Assembly: GCF_900109045.1 (NCBI RefSeq)
Contig: NZ_FNYL01000005.1
Location: forward strand, 248,001-312,000
Source: Dyadobacter sp. SG02
GTDB lineage: Bacteria > Bacteroidota > Bacteroidia > Cytophagales > Spirosomataceae
DNA: 64,000 nucleotides
Direction of reading: 5' to 3'
Below are positions 1-9,270 of the stretch, in pieces; position 1 is the first letter of the stretch, and the number at the start of each line of letters is the position of its first letter. The notes below the pieces were generated by a model. The model saw nothing but the letters and a program-made list of their open reading frames with translations, was not told the origin of the DNA and ran no database searches. The translations under genes were made by a program, and so were the position numbers.

Positions 1-787
1 GCAATGTAAGCGGCGGCAACATATGGCCCCGGTAAGCCGGATCGATTTCCTCCTCCAACTGCAAATTGCTCCCATACCGCGTGCTGAGCAGGTGAAAATA
101 GGAACTTGCAAAATTCAGCTCGGATTCCAGCGTCGTGAGTTCCGACTCGTTGCTCCGCAGCAGATACCGGTACACATTACTCATTTCATCGATAAACTGC
201 GTGGCGAGTTCGGCATCTTCCTCGATCAGCGAAGAGAGCGAGTTGAGGCAATTGAACAGGAAATGCGGGTTGATCTGCTGCTTTAAACTTTCGAACTGGC
301 TTTGCAGGTTGGCCTTGCGCAGCTTCTCGGTTTCGACCAGTTTTTGCTGCCACAGCTCGAACGCGTACACGCCTTCGTGTATGCACGTAACCACGATGTT
401 CATGAGCGCACCCAACCCCAGCGCCCATTCGAAGCTCGTAAGGTCGTAGACATAGCCCCGAAAACCTGCTGCTTTGTAGAAGAAAAACAGTCCGCTGATA
501 ATGGTTACATTGCACACAATATGCGCCGGGATCATGAGCAGCATCCGTTTGGGCGTTTGTTTGAAATGCGAATACTGCTTGCGGAACCAGAAACCGATGC
601 GGGCATGGACCAGCTGATAGGCAAGCCCGAAAACGACCGTAGACACAATCGTCGCCTTCGCGAAAACCGAGATATCCGAGAAATAAATATTACCCACCAA
701 CAGGTAATTCATCAGGAGAATGTACGCCGGCAGGAGCGCGAGGGCGATCCAGATGTCCTGTTTGGTGTAGGTAACCAGCAGCTTCAT
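1..787 (-). CDS. LytS-type sensor histidine kinase, C-terminus off the window
   Basis: Membrane sensor kinase of the LytS/YehU type (His_kinase plus HATPase_c). The first 262 residues are visible. Several hydrophobic helices fill roughly residues 10-135, a short coiled linker follows, and the phosphoacceptor box INPHFLFN places the histidine near residue 175. The sequence stops at the left edge inside the conserved LPPLTL segment, so the ATP-binding N and G boxes are missing. Its ATG overlaps the stop of the upstream kinase as ATGA (4 bp), which implies translational coupling. A LytTR response regulator probably follows outside the window. No periplasmic sensor domain is visible, so the signal is unknown. 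Confidence 0.9.
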   Translation of the reverse strand, partial: MKLLVTYTKQDIWIALALLPAYILLMNYLLVGNIYFSDISVFAKATIVSTVVFGLAYQLVHARIGFWFRKQYSHFKQTPKRMLLMIPAHIVCNVTIISGLFFFYKAAGFRGYVYDLTSFEWALGLGALMNIVVTCIHEGVYAFELWQQKLVETEKLRKANLQSQFESLKQQINPHFLFNCLNSLSSLIEEDAELATQFIDEMSNVYRYLLRSNESELTTLESELNFASSYFHLLSTRYGSNLQLEEEIDPAYRGHMLPPLTL

Positions 788-1818
788 ATCGTTTCGAACT
801 GGTTGCGTGGTGCTCCTACGGGTATTCTGACGGTGAATGTCTCCCCGTCGTCGAAAAGCATGGGCTCTTCCAGGTTCAGGTCACGAAAGCGGGTGATCAG
901 CGTTTCCAGGCCTTCTCGGGCCGCATTTACCTGCTTCGGCTGGATAGAGTTACGGACTTCGAGCTGCCTGCCCTGCGTCGTGATCGACAGTTTCAGCGGT
1001 TTTTGTTTCATCACCACATTGTTCCGGATCGCATTGTCGACCAGCGTCTGCAATGTGAGCATCGGTACCTGGCAATTGGCGCAGCTGTCGTCGATATTCA
1101 TTTCCACCTGGATCGCCGAACCGTAGCGGGTGCTCGTCAGGAAAAGATAGGAATGGATAAACTCGCTTTCGTTTTTAAGCGACGCCAGCCCGTTTTCGCT
1201 GGTATGGAGCAAATAGCGGTAAACGCTCGAAAGTTCGTCGAGGAACGCCCCGGCCTGCACACGATCTTCTTCGACAAGCGCAGAGAGGGAGTTGAGGCTA
1301 TTGAACAAAAAATGCGGGTTAACCTGGTTTTTGAGGTTGTCAAACTGGTTTTGCAATGCCTTTTTCTTAATCGCTTCCTCTTCCTGCAATGCAATGCCAT
1401 ATTGGCTCAGCGAGTAGATCAGCTCATAAATGGCACCCACCGCGAAGAGCGTCACCACGCAGAGGGTAATGTAAATGCTGTATTCTTTCAATGTAAAAAC
1501 CTCCCAGTCCCAGCGTGCGAAATACATGAGCAGGAAAAAGAATGCCTGGCTGAGCACTTCAATCACCAGGTAACCGGAAAAAGTCCCGAGAATGCGCTGC
1601 CGGGTTTGCATAATATCAGGGTACCGTGCGCGCCACTTCTCACTCCATAGCGCCATCAATTGCCAGGTAATGAGGGTGCATCCGAGCCATGCCAGCGTGA
1701 TGGTGAGGCTCTTCCAGTTGCTTCCGATAAATTTCTGAACAAGAAAAAGGTTCAGCAAAAATGTCCACACCAGGATCACGAGCGGACGGAACCATTTCCA
1801 TTGCGAAGGATTTTTCAA
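784..1818 (-). CDS. LytS-type sensor histidine kinase
   Basis: 344-aa membrane histidine kinase. Four hydrophobic segments lie at about residues 11-30, 38-56, 80-100 and 113-135, then a charged linker and the H box VNPHFLFNSLNSL with His169. The N box reads DNAIRNNVV at 261-269; the family's usual His after the Lys/Arg is Asn here. The reading frame opens with TTG, because a stop lies six codons upstream and no ATG precedes the first membrane helix. A TATATTTG promoter element about 40 bp upstream supports that start. It is the first gene of a two-kinase operon. How the two kinases divide the work is unknown. Confidence 0.88.
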   Translation of the reverse strand: MKNPSQWKWFRPLVILVWTFLLNLFLVQKFIGSNWKSLTITLAWLGCTLITWQLMALWSEKWRARYPDIMQTRQRILGTFSGYLVIEVLSQAFFFLLMYFARWDWEVFTLKEYSIYITLCVVTLFAVGAIYELIYSLSQYGIALQEEEAIKKKALQNQFDNLKNQVNPHFLFNSLNSLSALVEEDRVQAGAFLDELSSVYRYLLHTSENGLASLKNESEFIHSYLFLTSTRYGSAIQVEMNIDDSCANCQVPMLTLQTLVDNAIRNNVVMKQKPLKLSITTQGRQLEVRNSIQPKQVNAAREGLETLITRFRDLNLEEPMLFDDGETFTVRIPVGAPRNQFETI

Positions 1819-1858
1819 TTGGATACCGGCAGATTAGAGAGGAACGCGATTAATATTC

Positions 1859-1866
1859 CAAATATA
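1859..1866 (-). promoter_or_regulatory. -7 promoter element (TATATTTG) for the kinase operon
   Basis: On the minus strand this is TATATTTG, an exact match to the Bacteroidota TAnnTTTG element. It lies about 40 bp before the TTG start at 1818. No convincing TTG -33 element is visible at the usual distance. Confidence 0.5.
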
Positions 1867-2019
1867 TGTTATATTTATAATCGCCGGAAGTTCCATACGC
1901 CCAATCACGTAAATCCCGGCTTACTGCGCATTCTTACGCTTTGCTACACCACAAACAACTGAAAGGCGGCCTGCCCCGGGCCGGCAAGATTTTCTTGTTT
2001 CATTTTAACTCCTTTTCAG

Positions 2020-3390
2020 ATGGAAGCAAACAGTGCCTCAAAAACAATCCCCCATTTCAAGGGCAGGGTTATTACACCCGGTGATGCTGACTACGAAACC
2101 GCCAGAAAAGTCCACAATGGCATGGTGGACAAAAGCCCCGAATTCATTGTACGTTGTGCAGACGAGACAGATGTCGTCAAAGCCATTCAGTTTGCGCGCG
2201 AAAACGATCTGCTGGTTGCCGTACGCGGCGGCGGCCACAATGGCGCCGGCCTCGGCGTATGTGACCGAGGGTTAGTCATTGATTTAGCTGCCATGCGGGA
2301 CGTGAGCGTCGATCCCGAAGCCAAAACGATCCGTGCGCAAGGCGGGTGCCTGCTGGGCGACCTGGACAAAGCCGGCCACCCGCACGGGCTGGCCGTGCCC
2401 ACGGGTATCAATGCCACCACGGGCATCGGAGGGCTTACCCTTGGAGGAGGTTTGGGGCATTTGACGCGCTTCGGCGGGCTGACCATCGATAACCTGCTCG
2501 AAGCGGATGTGGTACTGGCTGATGGCAGACTGGTCAAAGCATCGCCCACCGAAAACGAGGACTTGTTTTGGGCTATCCGCGGCGGTGGGGGCAATTTCGG
2601 CGTGGTTACCTCCTTTCTTTTCCGGGCGCATAGCGTGCACACCGTCTATGGCGGACCGATGTTCTGGCACATGGACGACGCCAAGGCCATGATGGAATGG
2701 TACCAGGATTTTATCAAGCAGGCACCGGACAGCGTCAGTGGTTTCTTCAATTTCCACAAAATTCCTCCTGCCCCCATATTTCCCGAGCAATACCATCTTC
2801 ACCTGATGTGCGGCATTGTCTGGTGCTGCGTCGACGAGGACGAAGCAGCGGAAGTCTTTGAATTGGTACGCAAATTCCGCACGCCGCTGATCGACGCCGT
2901 GGGGCCACTGCCCATTCCGGCGTTGCAAACCATGTTCGACGATCTTTTCGTGCCCGGCCTGCAATGGTATTGGAAAGGTGATTTTGTGAAACACCTGACC
3001 TCCGAAGTCATCGATGTGCATATCAAGCACGCCCAGAGAATCCCCACCTTCTTCTCGGGCATGCACCTCTACCCCATCAATGGCGCCGCCGGCAGGGTCC
3101 CGAACGACGCTACCGCCTGGAACTACCGCGATGCCACCTGGTCGATGGTGATCGCCGGTGTTTCGCCTGATCCTGCGGAAAAAGAACTGGTTACCACTTT
3201 CGCCCGCGATTACTGGCAGGAACTTCACCCCCACGGAGCTGGCGGGGCCTATATCAATTTCATGATGGAAGAAGGCGCCGACCGCGTGAAGGCAACGTAC
3301 GGAAGTAACTATGAAAAGCTCGTAAGGATAAAAACCAAATACGACCCGGATAATGTGTTCTGCGTAAATCAGAATATCAAACCGGCGTAA
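2020..3390 (+). CDS. FAD-linked oxidoreductase, berberine-bridge (BBE) type
   Basis: 456-aa flavoenzyme with an N-terminal FAD_binding_4 (PCMH) domain at about 35-205 and a C-terminal BBE domain at about 405-450 (YINF near the start, DPDNVF near the end). RGGGHN at 69-74 contains His73, the expected site of 8-alpha-histidyl FAD linkage. The second FAD loop is GIGGLTLGGG, without the cysteine that makes some relatives bicovalent. No signal peptide, so probably cytoplasmic. Family members oxidise sugars, alkaloids or other alcohols and amines with O2. The substrate cannot be told from sequence. It is a single gene closed by a palindromic terminator shared with the convergent penicillin-binding protein gene. 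Confidence 0.9.
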   Translation: MEANSASKTIPHFKGRVITPGDADYETARKVHNGMVDKSPEFIVRCADETDVVKAIQFARENDLLVAVRGGGHNGAGLGVCDRGLVIDLAAMRDVSVDPEAKTIRAQGGCLLGDLDKAGHPHGLAVPTGINATTGIGGLTLGGGLGHLTRFGGLTIDNLLEADVVLADGRLVKASPTENEDLFWAIRGGGGNFGVVTSFLFRAHSVHTVYGGPMFWHMDDAKAMMEWYQDFIKQAPDSVSGFFNFHKIPPAPIFPEQYHLHLMCGIVWCCVDEDEAAEVFELVRKFRTPLIDAVGPLPIPALQTMFDDLFVPGLQWYWKGDFVKHLTSEVIDVHIKHAQRIPTFFSGMHLYPINGAAGRVPNDATAWNYRDATWSMVIAGVSPDPAEKELVTTFARDYWQELHPHGAGGAYINFMMEEGADRVKATYGSNYEKLVRIKTKYDPDNVFCVNQNIKPA

Positions 3391-3396
3391 TGTAAC

Positions 3397-3432
3397 TGTC
3401 AGCCTGAGCGGCCTGGTCCGCTCAGGCTGACA
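3397..3432. terminator. Palindromic repeat acting as shared terminator (copy 1)
   Basis: Perfect 15-bp inverted repeat (TGTCAGCCTGAGCGG, 6-nt loop, complement) between two convergent genes, followed on the plus strand by a short T-rich stretch. The same arm recurs at 6985-7024, so this is a dispersed element rather than a one-off hairpin. Confidence 0.75.
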
Positions 3433-3437
3433 ATCTT

Positions 3438-5741
3438 TTAAAACAACACCCCTTCATCATCCGATTTCGCCGGAGGCGTGTACACATCCTCGGAAACCTG
3501 GGTCGAGTCGGTGGCGCATTCGCCGGTGTAGCCTTCGGGGCGTGGGAACGGGCCTTTCCGGTATTGAACGAGGGTTTGGTCGTTGTAAACCTTTTGCATG
3601 AACGCGCCCCATGCGGGCATGGCTACGCGCCCGCCCTGCCCGAGCGCGAGGCTCCGGTAGTGAATGCTGCGGTCCTCACCACCTACCCACACACCTGCAA
3701 CGAGGTTGTGCGTCATACCCATAAACCAGCCGTCGGAATGGTTTTGTGAAGTACCGGTTTTGGCTGCGATTTCATTGCCATCTGTAACGCCGTATTGCCG
3801 CAATCGACCGGCGGTACCTCCCGGATCTTCCACGGCGCCGCGCATGAGGTATAGCATATTGTAGGCCATATTCTCGCTGAGCTCCTGGCTTTGCTGTTCG
3901 TGAAACTCGGCCAGCAGCTTGCCGTGGCGGTCTTCGATACGCAGGATCGTCATGGGCATTACTTTGTACCCGCCATTGGCAAACGACGAATAGGCCGATA
4001 CCATTTCGTAGATCGACACGTCGCCCGTCCCGAGACAAAGCGCCGGAGTGGCGGGCAAGTCGCTGGTAATACCCAGCTTATGCGCGTAATCGACCACGGT
4101 GTTGGCTTTCACCATTTTCATGATATTCGCCGTCACCGAGTTCACCGATTTCCCCAATGCCTGCCGGAGCGACAGCGGCTGCTCGGAATAGACGCCATTG
4201 GAGTTTTTGGGCGTATAATCTTCGTTCACATCGTCGATACCTGCCTGGAAAGTCACGGGTGAATCCATGATCTTCTCGCAAGGGGTAATGAAGTTTTTGT
4301 CCAAACCTGCCGTGTAAACAAACGGCTTGAACGTCGAGCCGGGCTGTCTTTTGCCCTGCTTCACGTGGTCGTACTGGAAATATTTGAAGTTGATCCCTCC
4401 TACCCACGCCTTCACGTGCCCGTTACGAGGGTCCATGGCCATCATGCCCGCACGCAGGAAGCGTTTGTAGTATTTGATGGAATCGATGGGGCTCATGGTC
4501 ACTTCTTTTTCGCCGTCCCACGAGAATACCTTCATTTTATAGGGCCTGTTCATCACTTTCCAGGCTTCCTCCTCGCCCAGTTTGCTTTTCAAAACATTGA
4601 AATACGGCAGACGACGCACGGCCGTATTGATGAAACCTGGAATTTCCTTCCCGTTCTCGTCGATCCACGGGTTCCGGCCTTTCCAGTGCGCATTGAAAGT
4701 CTTCTGCTGTTCGCTCATGTGACGCGTAAGCGCCTCTTCCATGTACTCCTGCATGCGAGAGTCGATGGTCGTGTAAATGCGCAAGCCGCTCGTGTAGAGG
4801 TTCAGGTCCGTGCCGTTTTCTTCGTTGTACAGTTTCACCCAGGCCTTCATGTACCCGCGCATCGACTCCTGAAAGTACGGTGCCGGGCCATTGGCATGCG
4901 TTTCCATCGCAAAATGCAACCCCAAAGGTTTCTCTTTCAGCTGGTTAAAATCGTCCTCCGTGATATCGTTATACTTCGCCATTTGCGCCAGCACCGTATT
5001 ACGGCGGTTAAGGGCATTTTGCGGGAACCGCATCGGGTTATAAATCGTCGGATTTTGCAACATCCCTACCAGCAATGCTGACTGCGGAATATCCAGGTCA
5101 CGCACGTCGGTATCGAAATACGTTTTGGAAGCGACCTTTATACCATACGCGTTGTTCCCGAACGATACCGTGTTCAGGTACATTTGCATGATTTCCTGCT
5201 TGGTATATTTCCGTTCGAGGATGATTGAAAGAATCCACTCCTTGGTTTTGGCGATCACGATCCGCACGCCGGGGATCTTGCTTAAACTGCCTTCAAACTC
5301 TTCCGAACGCGTATTGAACAGGTTTTTCGCAACCTGTTGTGTTAGGGTACTACCGCCTCCCGAACTCGAATTGCCCGTCAAAATACCCTTCACCACGCGC
5401 AAAAGGCTGCGCGGGTCGATGCCCGAATGGCTGATGAAGCGGGTATCCTCCGTAGCCAGCAATGCATTGATAAGGTTAGGCGAAATTTCGGAGATTTCAG
5501 CTGGTGAGCGGTTCTCGATGAGGTATTTGCCGATCGACTTACCATCTTGCGAAATCAGCTCGGAAGCGATCTCGCTTTTAGGGTTTTCCAATGCTTTCAG
5601 ATCGGGCATCCCGCCGAAAAGCCAGAAAAAATTGTAGTTGACGGCAGCAATATAAAATATCAGCAGGGCCACCCCAATGCCGAAGGCACGCCAGAGTAAA
5701 AGAATGCGACGCCGGTATTTCCCGGGTTTGAATTGAATCAT
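3438..5741 (-). CDS. Class A penicillin-binding protein (PBP1A family), bifunctional peptidoglycan synthase
   Basis: 767 aa from the ATG at 5741. An in-frame GTG at 5795 would add 18 residues but has no ribosome site. A cytoplasmic basic stretch and one membrane helix (about 13-35) lead to a GT51 glycosyltransferase domain with catalytic Glu98 in ATEDTRF and the GGSTLTQQ motif. The transpeptidase domain has the nucleophile in STFK (Ser469, Lys472), then SVN (532-534) and KTGT (661-664). It polymerises lipid II glycan strands and cross-links their peptides in the periplasm. All catalytic motifs are intact and the length is normal for the family. Monocistronic. Confidence 0.95.
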   Translation of the reverse strand: MIQFKPGKYRRRILLLWRAFGIGVALLIFYIAAVNYNFFWLFGGMPDLKALENPKSEIASELISQDGKSIGKYLIENRSPAEISEISPNLINALLATEDTRFISHSGIDPRSLLRVVKGILTGNSSSGGGSTLTQQVAKNLFNTRSEEFEGSLSKIPGVRIVIAKTKEWILSIILERKYTKQEIMQMYLNTVSFGNNAYGIKVASKTYFDTDVRDLDIPQSALLVGMLQNPTIYNPMRFPQNALNRRNTVLAQMAKYNDITEDDFNQLKEKPLGLHFAMETHANGPAPYFQESMRGYMKAWVKLYNEENGTDLNLYTSGLRIYTTIDSRMQEYMEEALTRHMSEQQKTFNAHWKGRNPWIDENGKEIPGFINTAVRRLPYFNVLKSKLGEEEAWKVMNRPYKMKVFSWDGEKEVTMSPIDSIKYYKRFLRAGMMAMDPRNGHVKAWVGGINFKYFQYDHVKQGKRQPGSTFKPFVYTAGLDKNFITPCEKIMDSPVTFQAGIDDVNEDYTPKNSNGVYSEQPLSLRQALGKSVNSVTANIMKMVKANTVVDYAHKLGITSDLPATPALCLGTGDVSIYEMVSAYSSFANGGYKVMPMTILRIEDRHGKLLAEFHEQQSQELSENMAYNMLYLMRGAVEDPGGTAGRLRQYGVTDGNEIAAKTGTSQNHSDGWFMGMTHNLVAGVWVGGEDRSIHYRSLALGQGGRVAMPAWGAFMQKVYNDQTLVQYRKGPFPRPEGYTGECATDSTQVSEDVYTPPAKSDDEGVLF

Positions 5742-5862
5742 GTATTTTCCAGAGTAACGTCCAATAAACCGACCAAATAAACGAATTTGATCCACAAATC
5801 AGCTATTAGAACGTGAATGGGGCTGTATTTGCTATTTTTTGGAGGAAAATATCCGAACTATT

Positions 5863-6034
5863 TTGTTGTTGCGTCCCGACGGGACTTCACTACAACCGTG
5901 AACTCGTTTGCTACAAATATTGCGTGCCTAACGGCACTGTGTCTTTGCGTCCATAGCCGGGGCTTATCTGAATCGCGTGTCATATCGGTAGCACGTTGAT
6001 AGTCAACGGTAATGCCGTAGGCATGTAACAACAA
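5863..6034. repeat. Compound hairpin repeat with inverted TTGTTGTT ends (MITE/REP-like)
   Basis: About 170-bp gene-free element. It begins with TTGTTGTT and ends with the complement AACAACAA, and holds four perfect small hairpins: GTCCC/GGGAC (5873-5885), GTGCC/GGCAC (5924-5937), CGTTGA/TCAACG (5994-6008) and ATGCC/GGCAT (6012-6024). A single-hairpin relative of the right end lies at 44702-44727. A 60-codon ORF across it has no support. Together with flanking sequence this accounts for the gap between the genes at 5741 and 6049. Confidence 0.65.
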
Positions 6035-6048
6035 AACCGTTCAGTTAC

Positions 6049-6966
6049 CTAAGCAATGCCCGGTTGCCCCGAAAATTCAATCCGCTTCTTATATTCGTTC
6101 GGGGTGAAACCGGTTTCCTTTTTAAACAATCTCGAAAAGTAAGGCGGGTTTTCGAATCCCAGCAGATAGGCCGTTTCAGCGACGGTTTTGTCCGTGCTCA
6201 ACAGCATATTTTTAGCTTCCGAAACGAGGAAAATGTGGATCAGCTCGATGGCCGTTTTGCCAGTTTCCTGTTTAAGCAGGTCGCTCAGGTAACGTGGCGA
6301 GGTATTGAGCAGATCGGCCATCAGTTTGACGGACGGCAGTCCTTTTTCCTGGAAATTGCCATCTTCGAAATAGGTCGCGAGGCTTGCGTTGAAACGCGAA
6401 ACCGTGGTGCCGGAAAGCTGTGTTCGGTTGATGAACTGACGTTTGTAAAAGCGCTGCGAATATTTCAGCATCGAATCCAGGTGCGTGAGCATGATGTCGC
6501 GGCTGTACTCGTCGGTGTTATTGAAATATTCGCTTTGAATGCGGGTGAAAAGGTCCCAGATAATCTGCTCCTCGCGTTCCGACAAATGCAACGCCTCATT
6601 CGCTTCATAATCGAAGAAACCATATTTGCGGATTTCCGCATGCAGCGGATGGCCGTTCAGGAAATCCTCGTGCACGTAAAGCATAAATCCCTTCTCTTCC
6701 AGCTCCACATTATTGATTTCAATTACCTGTCGCGGCTTGGAAAAAATCATCGAGCCATTTTCGTGGTCGTATTTCGTACGGCCGTAGAGGATATGCCCGG
6801 CCCTGATCTTTTTGAATGCGATCATGTAAAAATCCGTCGTAAACTCCCGGCGGCCCAGCGTACAGCTTTTCAGGTCGTCGCAGGTGAACATGCTGATCAT
6901 CGGATGCTCCGGCGCCGGCATATTACTGGCGCGATGCAACTCACTGATGGTTTTGTAATGATCCAT
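6049..6966 (-). CDS. AraC-family transcriptional regulator
   Basis: 305-aa cytoplasmic regulator. The N-terminal ~150 residues form the cupin-like sensing domain of the AraC_binding class. The C-terminal ~100 residues are HTH_18 (LMADLLNTSPRYLSDLL first helix pair, TVAETAYLLGFENPPYFSRLFKKETG second). It lies just downstream of, and codirectional with, the SDR gene at 7048-7878, with a palindromic repeat between them. That arrangement suggests it may regulate the SDR or respond to the same compound. The ligand is unknown. Confidence 0.9.
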   Translation of the reverse strand: MDHYKTISELHRASNMPAPEHPMISMFTCDDLKSCTLGRREFTTDFYMIAFKKIRAGHILYGRTKYDHENGSMIFSKPRQVIEINNVELEEKGFMLYVHEDFLNGHPLHAEIRKYGFFDYEANEALHLSEREEQIIWDLFTRIQSEYFNNTDEYSRDIMLTHLDSMLKYSQRFYKRQFINRTQLSGTTVSRFNASLATYFEDGNFQEKGLPSVKLMADLLNTSPRYLSDLLKQETGKTAIELIHIFLVSEAKNMLLSTDKTVAETAYLLGFENPPYFSRLFKKETGFTPNEYKKRIEFSGQPGIA

Positions 6967-6984
6967 GGTTTTGAAAACGGTTAA

Positions 6985-7024
6985 GTTGTCAGCCTGAGCG
7001 GACCGGGCCGCTCAGGCTGACAAC
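6985..7024. terminator. Palindromic repeat, probable terminator (copy 2)
   Basis: Perfect 17-bp inverted repeat with a 6-nt loop. Its inner 15 bp are identical to the arm at 3397-3432. It lies after the SDR stop and before the AraC start on the minus strand. No strong U-run follows in either direction, so termination is inferred from the hairpin alone. Confidence 0.6.
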
Positions 7025-7047
7025 AAACTAATCAAATTTATCTAAAA

Positions 7048-7878
7048 TCAAGCAGTAACCTGAGTACCGTGCGCAGCGTCAGCAACTTCTTTCCACTCTT
7101 CCCATGTCGCAATGCGGTTGGCGTATACCTGGTTCAACCAAGGGAACCCAACTTTACCAAGGAAAATTCGCAATGGCGGGTTTTCTTCGTCGACCACTTT
7201 CAGGATCGCGTCGGGAGTCGCCTGCGGATCGCCGATGGTGTCGGGGGTTAAGCCTGCGTAAAGCGCTTCCTTCACGCCGTCGTACAATGGGTTAGGTTCG
7301 GTGTGGATGGCCGAAGCGCCGCCCCAGTCGGTCGAGAAGCCGTTGGGTTCTACGATCGTTACGTTAATGCCGAAGTCTTTCACTTCCGAAGCCAGCGTTT
7401 CGCTCAGCCCTTCAACAGCCCATTTGGAAGCATTGTAAAGGCCCAGTACCGGCAGTGTAGCCACGCCCAGCACGCTGGAAACCTGGATAATATGGCCGCC
7501 GCCTTGTGCCCGCATCACGGGAATGGCAGCTTGTGTAACCCATAGCAAGCCGAAAACGTTGGTTTCGATCTGGTCGCGGGCTTCTTTTTCACTGGTTTCT
7601 TCGATCGCGCCGAACAAGCCGTAACCTGCATTGTTGATCACGACGTCTACGCGACCGAAATGTTTGCTGGTTTGCTCTATGGCGGCAAAACTTGCCGCGC
7701 GGTCGTTCACGTCCAGTTGAATAGTCAAAAGGGTGTCGGGATATTGCACTGCGAGGTCTTTCAGCGTTTCAGTGTTGCGGGCGGTAGCCGCTACTTTGTC
7801 CCCTCTTTTCAAAAAAGCTTCTGCCCATATACGGCCGAATCCCTTGGAAGCGCCGGTGATAAAAATTGTTTTTGACAT
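7048..7878 (-). CDS. Short-chain dehydrogenase/reductase (SDR)
   Basis: 276-aa classical SDR using NAD(P)H. The Rossmann glycine motif TGASKGFG is at 8-15, NNAG at 82-85, catalytic Ser at 134/135, and the YNASK motif supplies Tyr148 and Lys152. The ATG at 7878 is preferred over an in-frame TTG nine bases upstream. Family members of this length reduce or oxidise ketones and alcohols; the substrate is not predictable. It is followed by one AraC regulator and is divergent from another at 8042, so control by either is plausible. Confidence 0.92.
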   Translation of the reverse strand: MSKTIFITGASKGFGRIWAEAFLKRGDKVAATARNTETLKDLAVQYPDTLLTIQLDVNDRAASFAAIEQTSKHFGRVDVVINNAGYGLFGAIEETSEKEARDQIETNVFGLLWVTQAAIPVMRAQGGGHIIQVSSVLGVATLPVLGLYNASKWAVEGLSETLASEVKDFGINVTIVEPNGFSTDWGGASAIHTEPNPLYDGVKEALYAGLTPDTIGDPQATPDAILKVVDEENPPLRIFLGKVGFPWLNQVYANRIATWEEWKEVADAAHGTQVTA

Positions 7879-8041
7879 GATTGACAATTGTTTTGGTGTT
7901 TTGATGCTACAAATTTACCGGGTCGCTCCCGCCGGCGACTTATACAAAAATCCGGAAATGCGATACAGTTTTACGTAGTTCCGTTCAAGCGGTTTCCAGG
8001 TCCGCGGGAACCGTTAGCACCTCATCGCGGTTGCGGGATTA

Positions 8042-8815
8042 ATGACTATTCAAACCTTTTTTCCGACGCCGGAGCTCAGCCCGTTTATCAAATCCTACAA
8101 GGTGATCGAAACGCCTGCGGAGGTGGTGAACCATGTGCTGCCCGAAACATCGCCGGTGATGGTGTTCAGGCTTAGCGGGCAGGTTTGTGTCAATTACAAC
8201 GGCGGTATCAGTGCGCTTGAACCGATTACTGTTTCAGGTTTGCGGAAGTCGGGGCGGGCAATGCAGTACGAGTCGGGTACTATTAATATTCTGGCCACAT
8301 TCCGGGAGGGCGGCATTGCGCCGTTCGTCCGCGAACCGCTGCATGAGCTGAGCGATACGAATATTCCCATGGATAGTCTCGACGGTTTTCAGCATACCGG
8401 CCTGCTGGAAGAGCAACTGGCGGAGCAGCCCTCGCACGAAGCGCGCATTGCATTGATCGAACGCTTTCTGCTCGATCGGCTGAGCGGTAAGGCGCCCGAT
8501 CATATGGTATTGGCGGCCATTCAAAAGATTCACGGGGCAGGCGGGCAAATGCGGATCAAAGAATTGGCCGCGTCGCTCAATGTTAGTCAGGATGCATTTG
8601 AAAAGCGTTTCAGGCGGGTGGCAGGACTTTCTGCCAAGCAATTCTCTTATATTGTTAAAATGAAGTCGGTAGTGGCAAATGGCCGGGCCGGCAGGACGCT
8701 GGCCCAAATAGCGCTGGACGCCGGTTATTTCGATCAGCCGCATTTCAATAAGGACTTCAAACTCTTCACCGGCGTCACTCCTACCGAGTTCTTCAAGTCT
8801 CCGGTGCTCTGGTAA
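8042..8815 (+). CDS. AraC-family transcriptional regulator
   Basis: 257 aa. The first ~150 residues resemble the N-terminal domain of AraC proteins with a DUF6597-type sensor (MTIQTFFPTPELSPFIKSY opening). The last ~85 residues are an HTH_18 domain ending in GYFDQPHFNKDFKLFTGVTPTEF. It is divergent from the SDR gene across 163 bp, the usual layout for a regulator controlling its neighbour. No clear operator was recognised between them. Confidence 0.9.
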   Translation: MTIQTFFPTPELSPFIKSYKVIETPAEVVNHVLPETSPVMVFRLSGQVCVNYNGGISALEPITVSGLRKSGRAMQYESGTINILATFREGGIAPFVREPLHELSDTNIPMDSLDGFQHTGLLEEQLAEQPSHEARIALIERFLLDRLSGKAPDHMVLAAIQKIHGAGGQMRIKELAASLNVSQDAFEKRFRRVAGLSAKQFSYIVKMKSVVANGRAGRTLAQIALDAGYFDQPHFNKDFKLFTGVTPTEFFKSPVLW

Positions 8816-8907
8816 ATCAATGATTTTTTACAAGAATGGCGGGCAGCTGCTTTGGAATTTTGTATCAACCAAAACCAAAAGCTGTTTTTACATTCTATTC
8901 AAAAATC

Positions 8908-9240
8908 ATGGAACCACAACCAGACAACCAGATCGCATTCATCAGCAAATACCTGATTCCCGCGGCCTCCAAAGCCCCCTTTCTCGAACGTCAGCAAATA
9001 GCGGCGGCATTCATTCGTAAGCTGGATGGCCTCATCAGCAGCCACGCGTACGAGCGCGTGACCGAAACCGGCGATACCGAATACATTACCATCGCCACCT
9101 GGGTCAGTGAAGAGTCGGTGGGCAATGCCAGGGAGGCGGTGAATGCCGAAAACCAGCGGACCGGGTTCAACCGTGCCGAAATGCTGCAAAAGCTCAATAT
9201 CAAAATGGAACCGGGGCTATTCCGCGAAGATCGGGGCTGA
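8908..9240 (+). CDS. Small ABM-like (dimeric alpha/beta barrel) protein
   Basis: 110 aa from the ATG at 8908; the longer frame from 8836 starts in what looks like upstream DNA. The pattern of short strands and helices and the segment EYITIATWVSEESVGNAREAV resemble antibiotic-biosynthesis-monooxygenase domains, small cofactor-free dimeric barrels that oxidise quinol-like compounds or serve as stress proteins. The match is by eye and no catalytic residues are diagnostic. It lies 92 bp after the AraC gene and ends before a strong terminator. Confidence 0.6.
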   Translation: MEPQPDNQIAFISKYLIPAASKAPFLERQQIAAAFIRKLDGLISSHAYERVTETGDTEYITIATWVSEESVGNAREAVNAENQRTGFNRAEMLQKLNIKMEPGLFREDRG

Positions 9241-9270
9241 TTACCAGGTGACATGGTGATCGAATTTGCG

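Noticed and set aside
5817-5999. 60-codon ORF on the plus strand
   Set aside because: It runs across the hairpin repeat element and has no homologous character.
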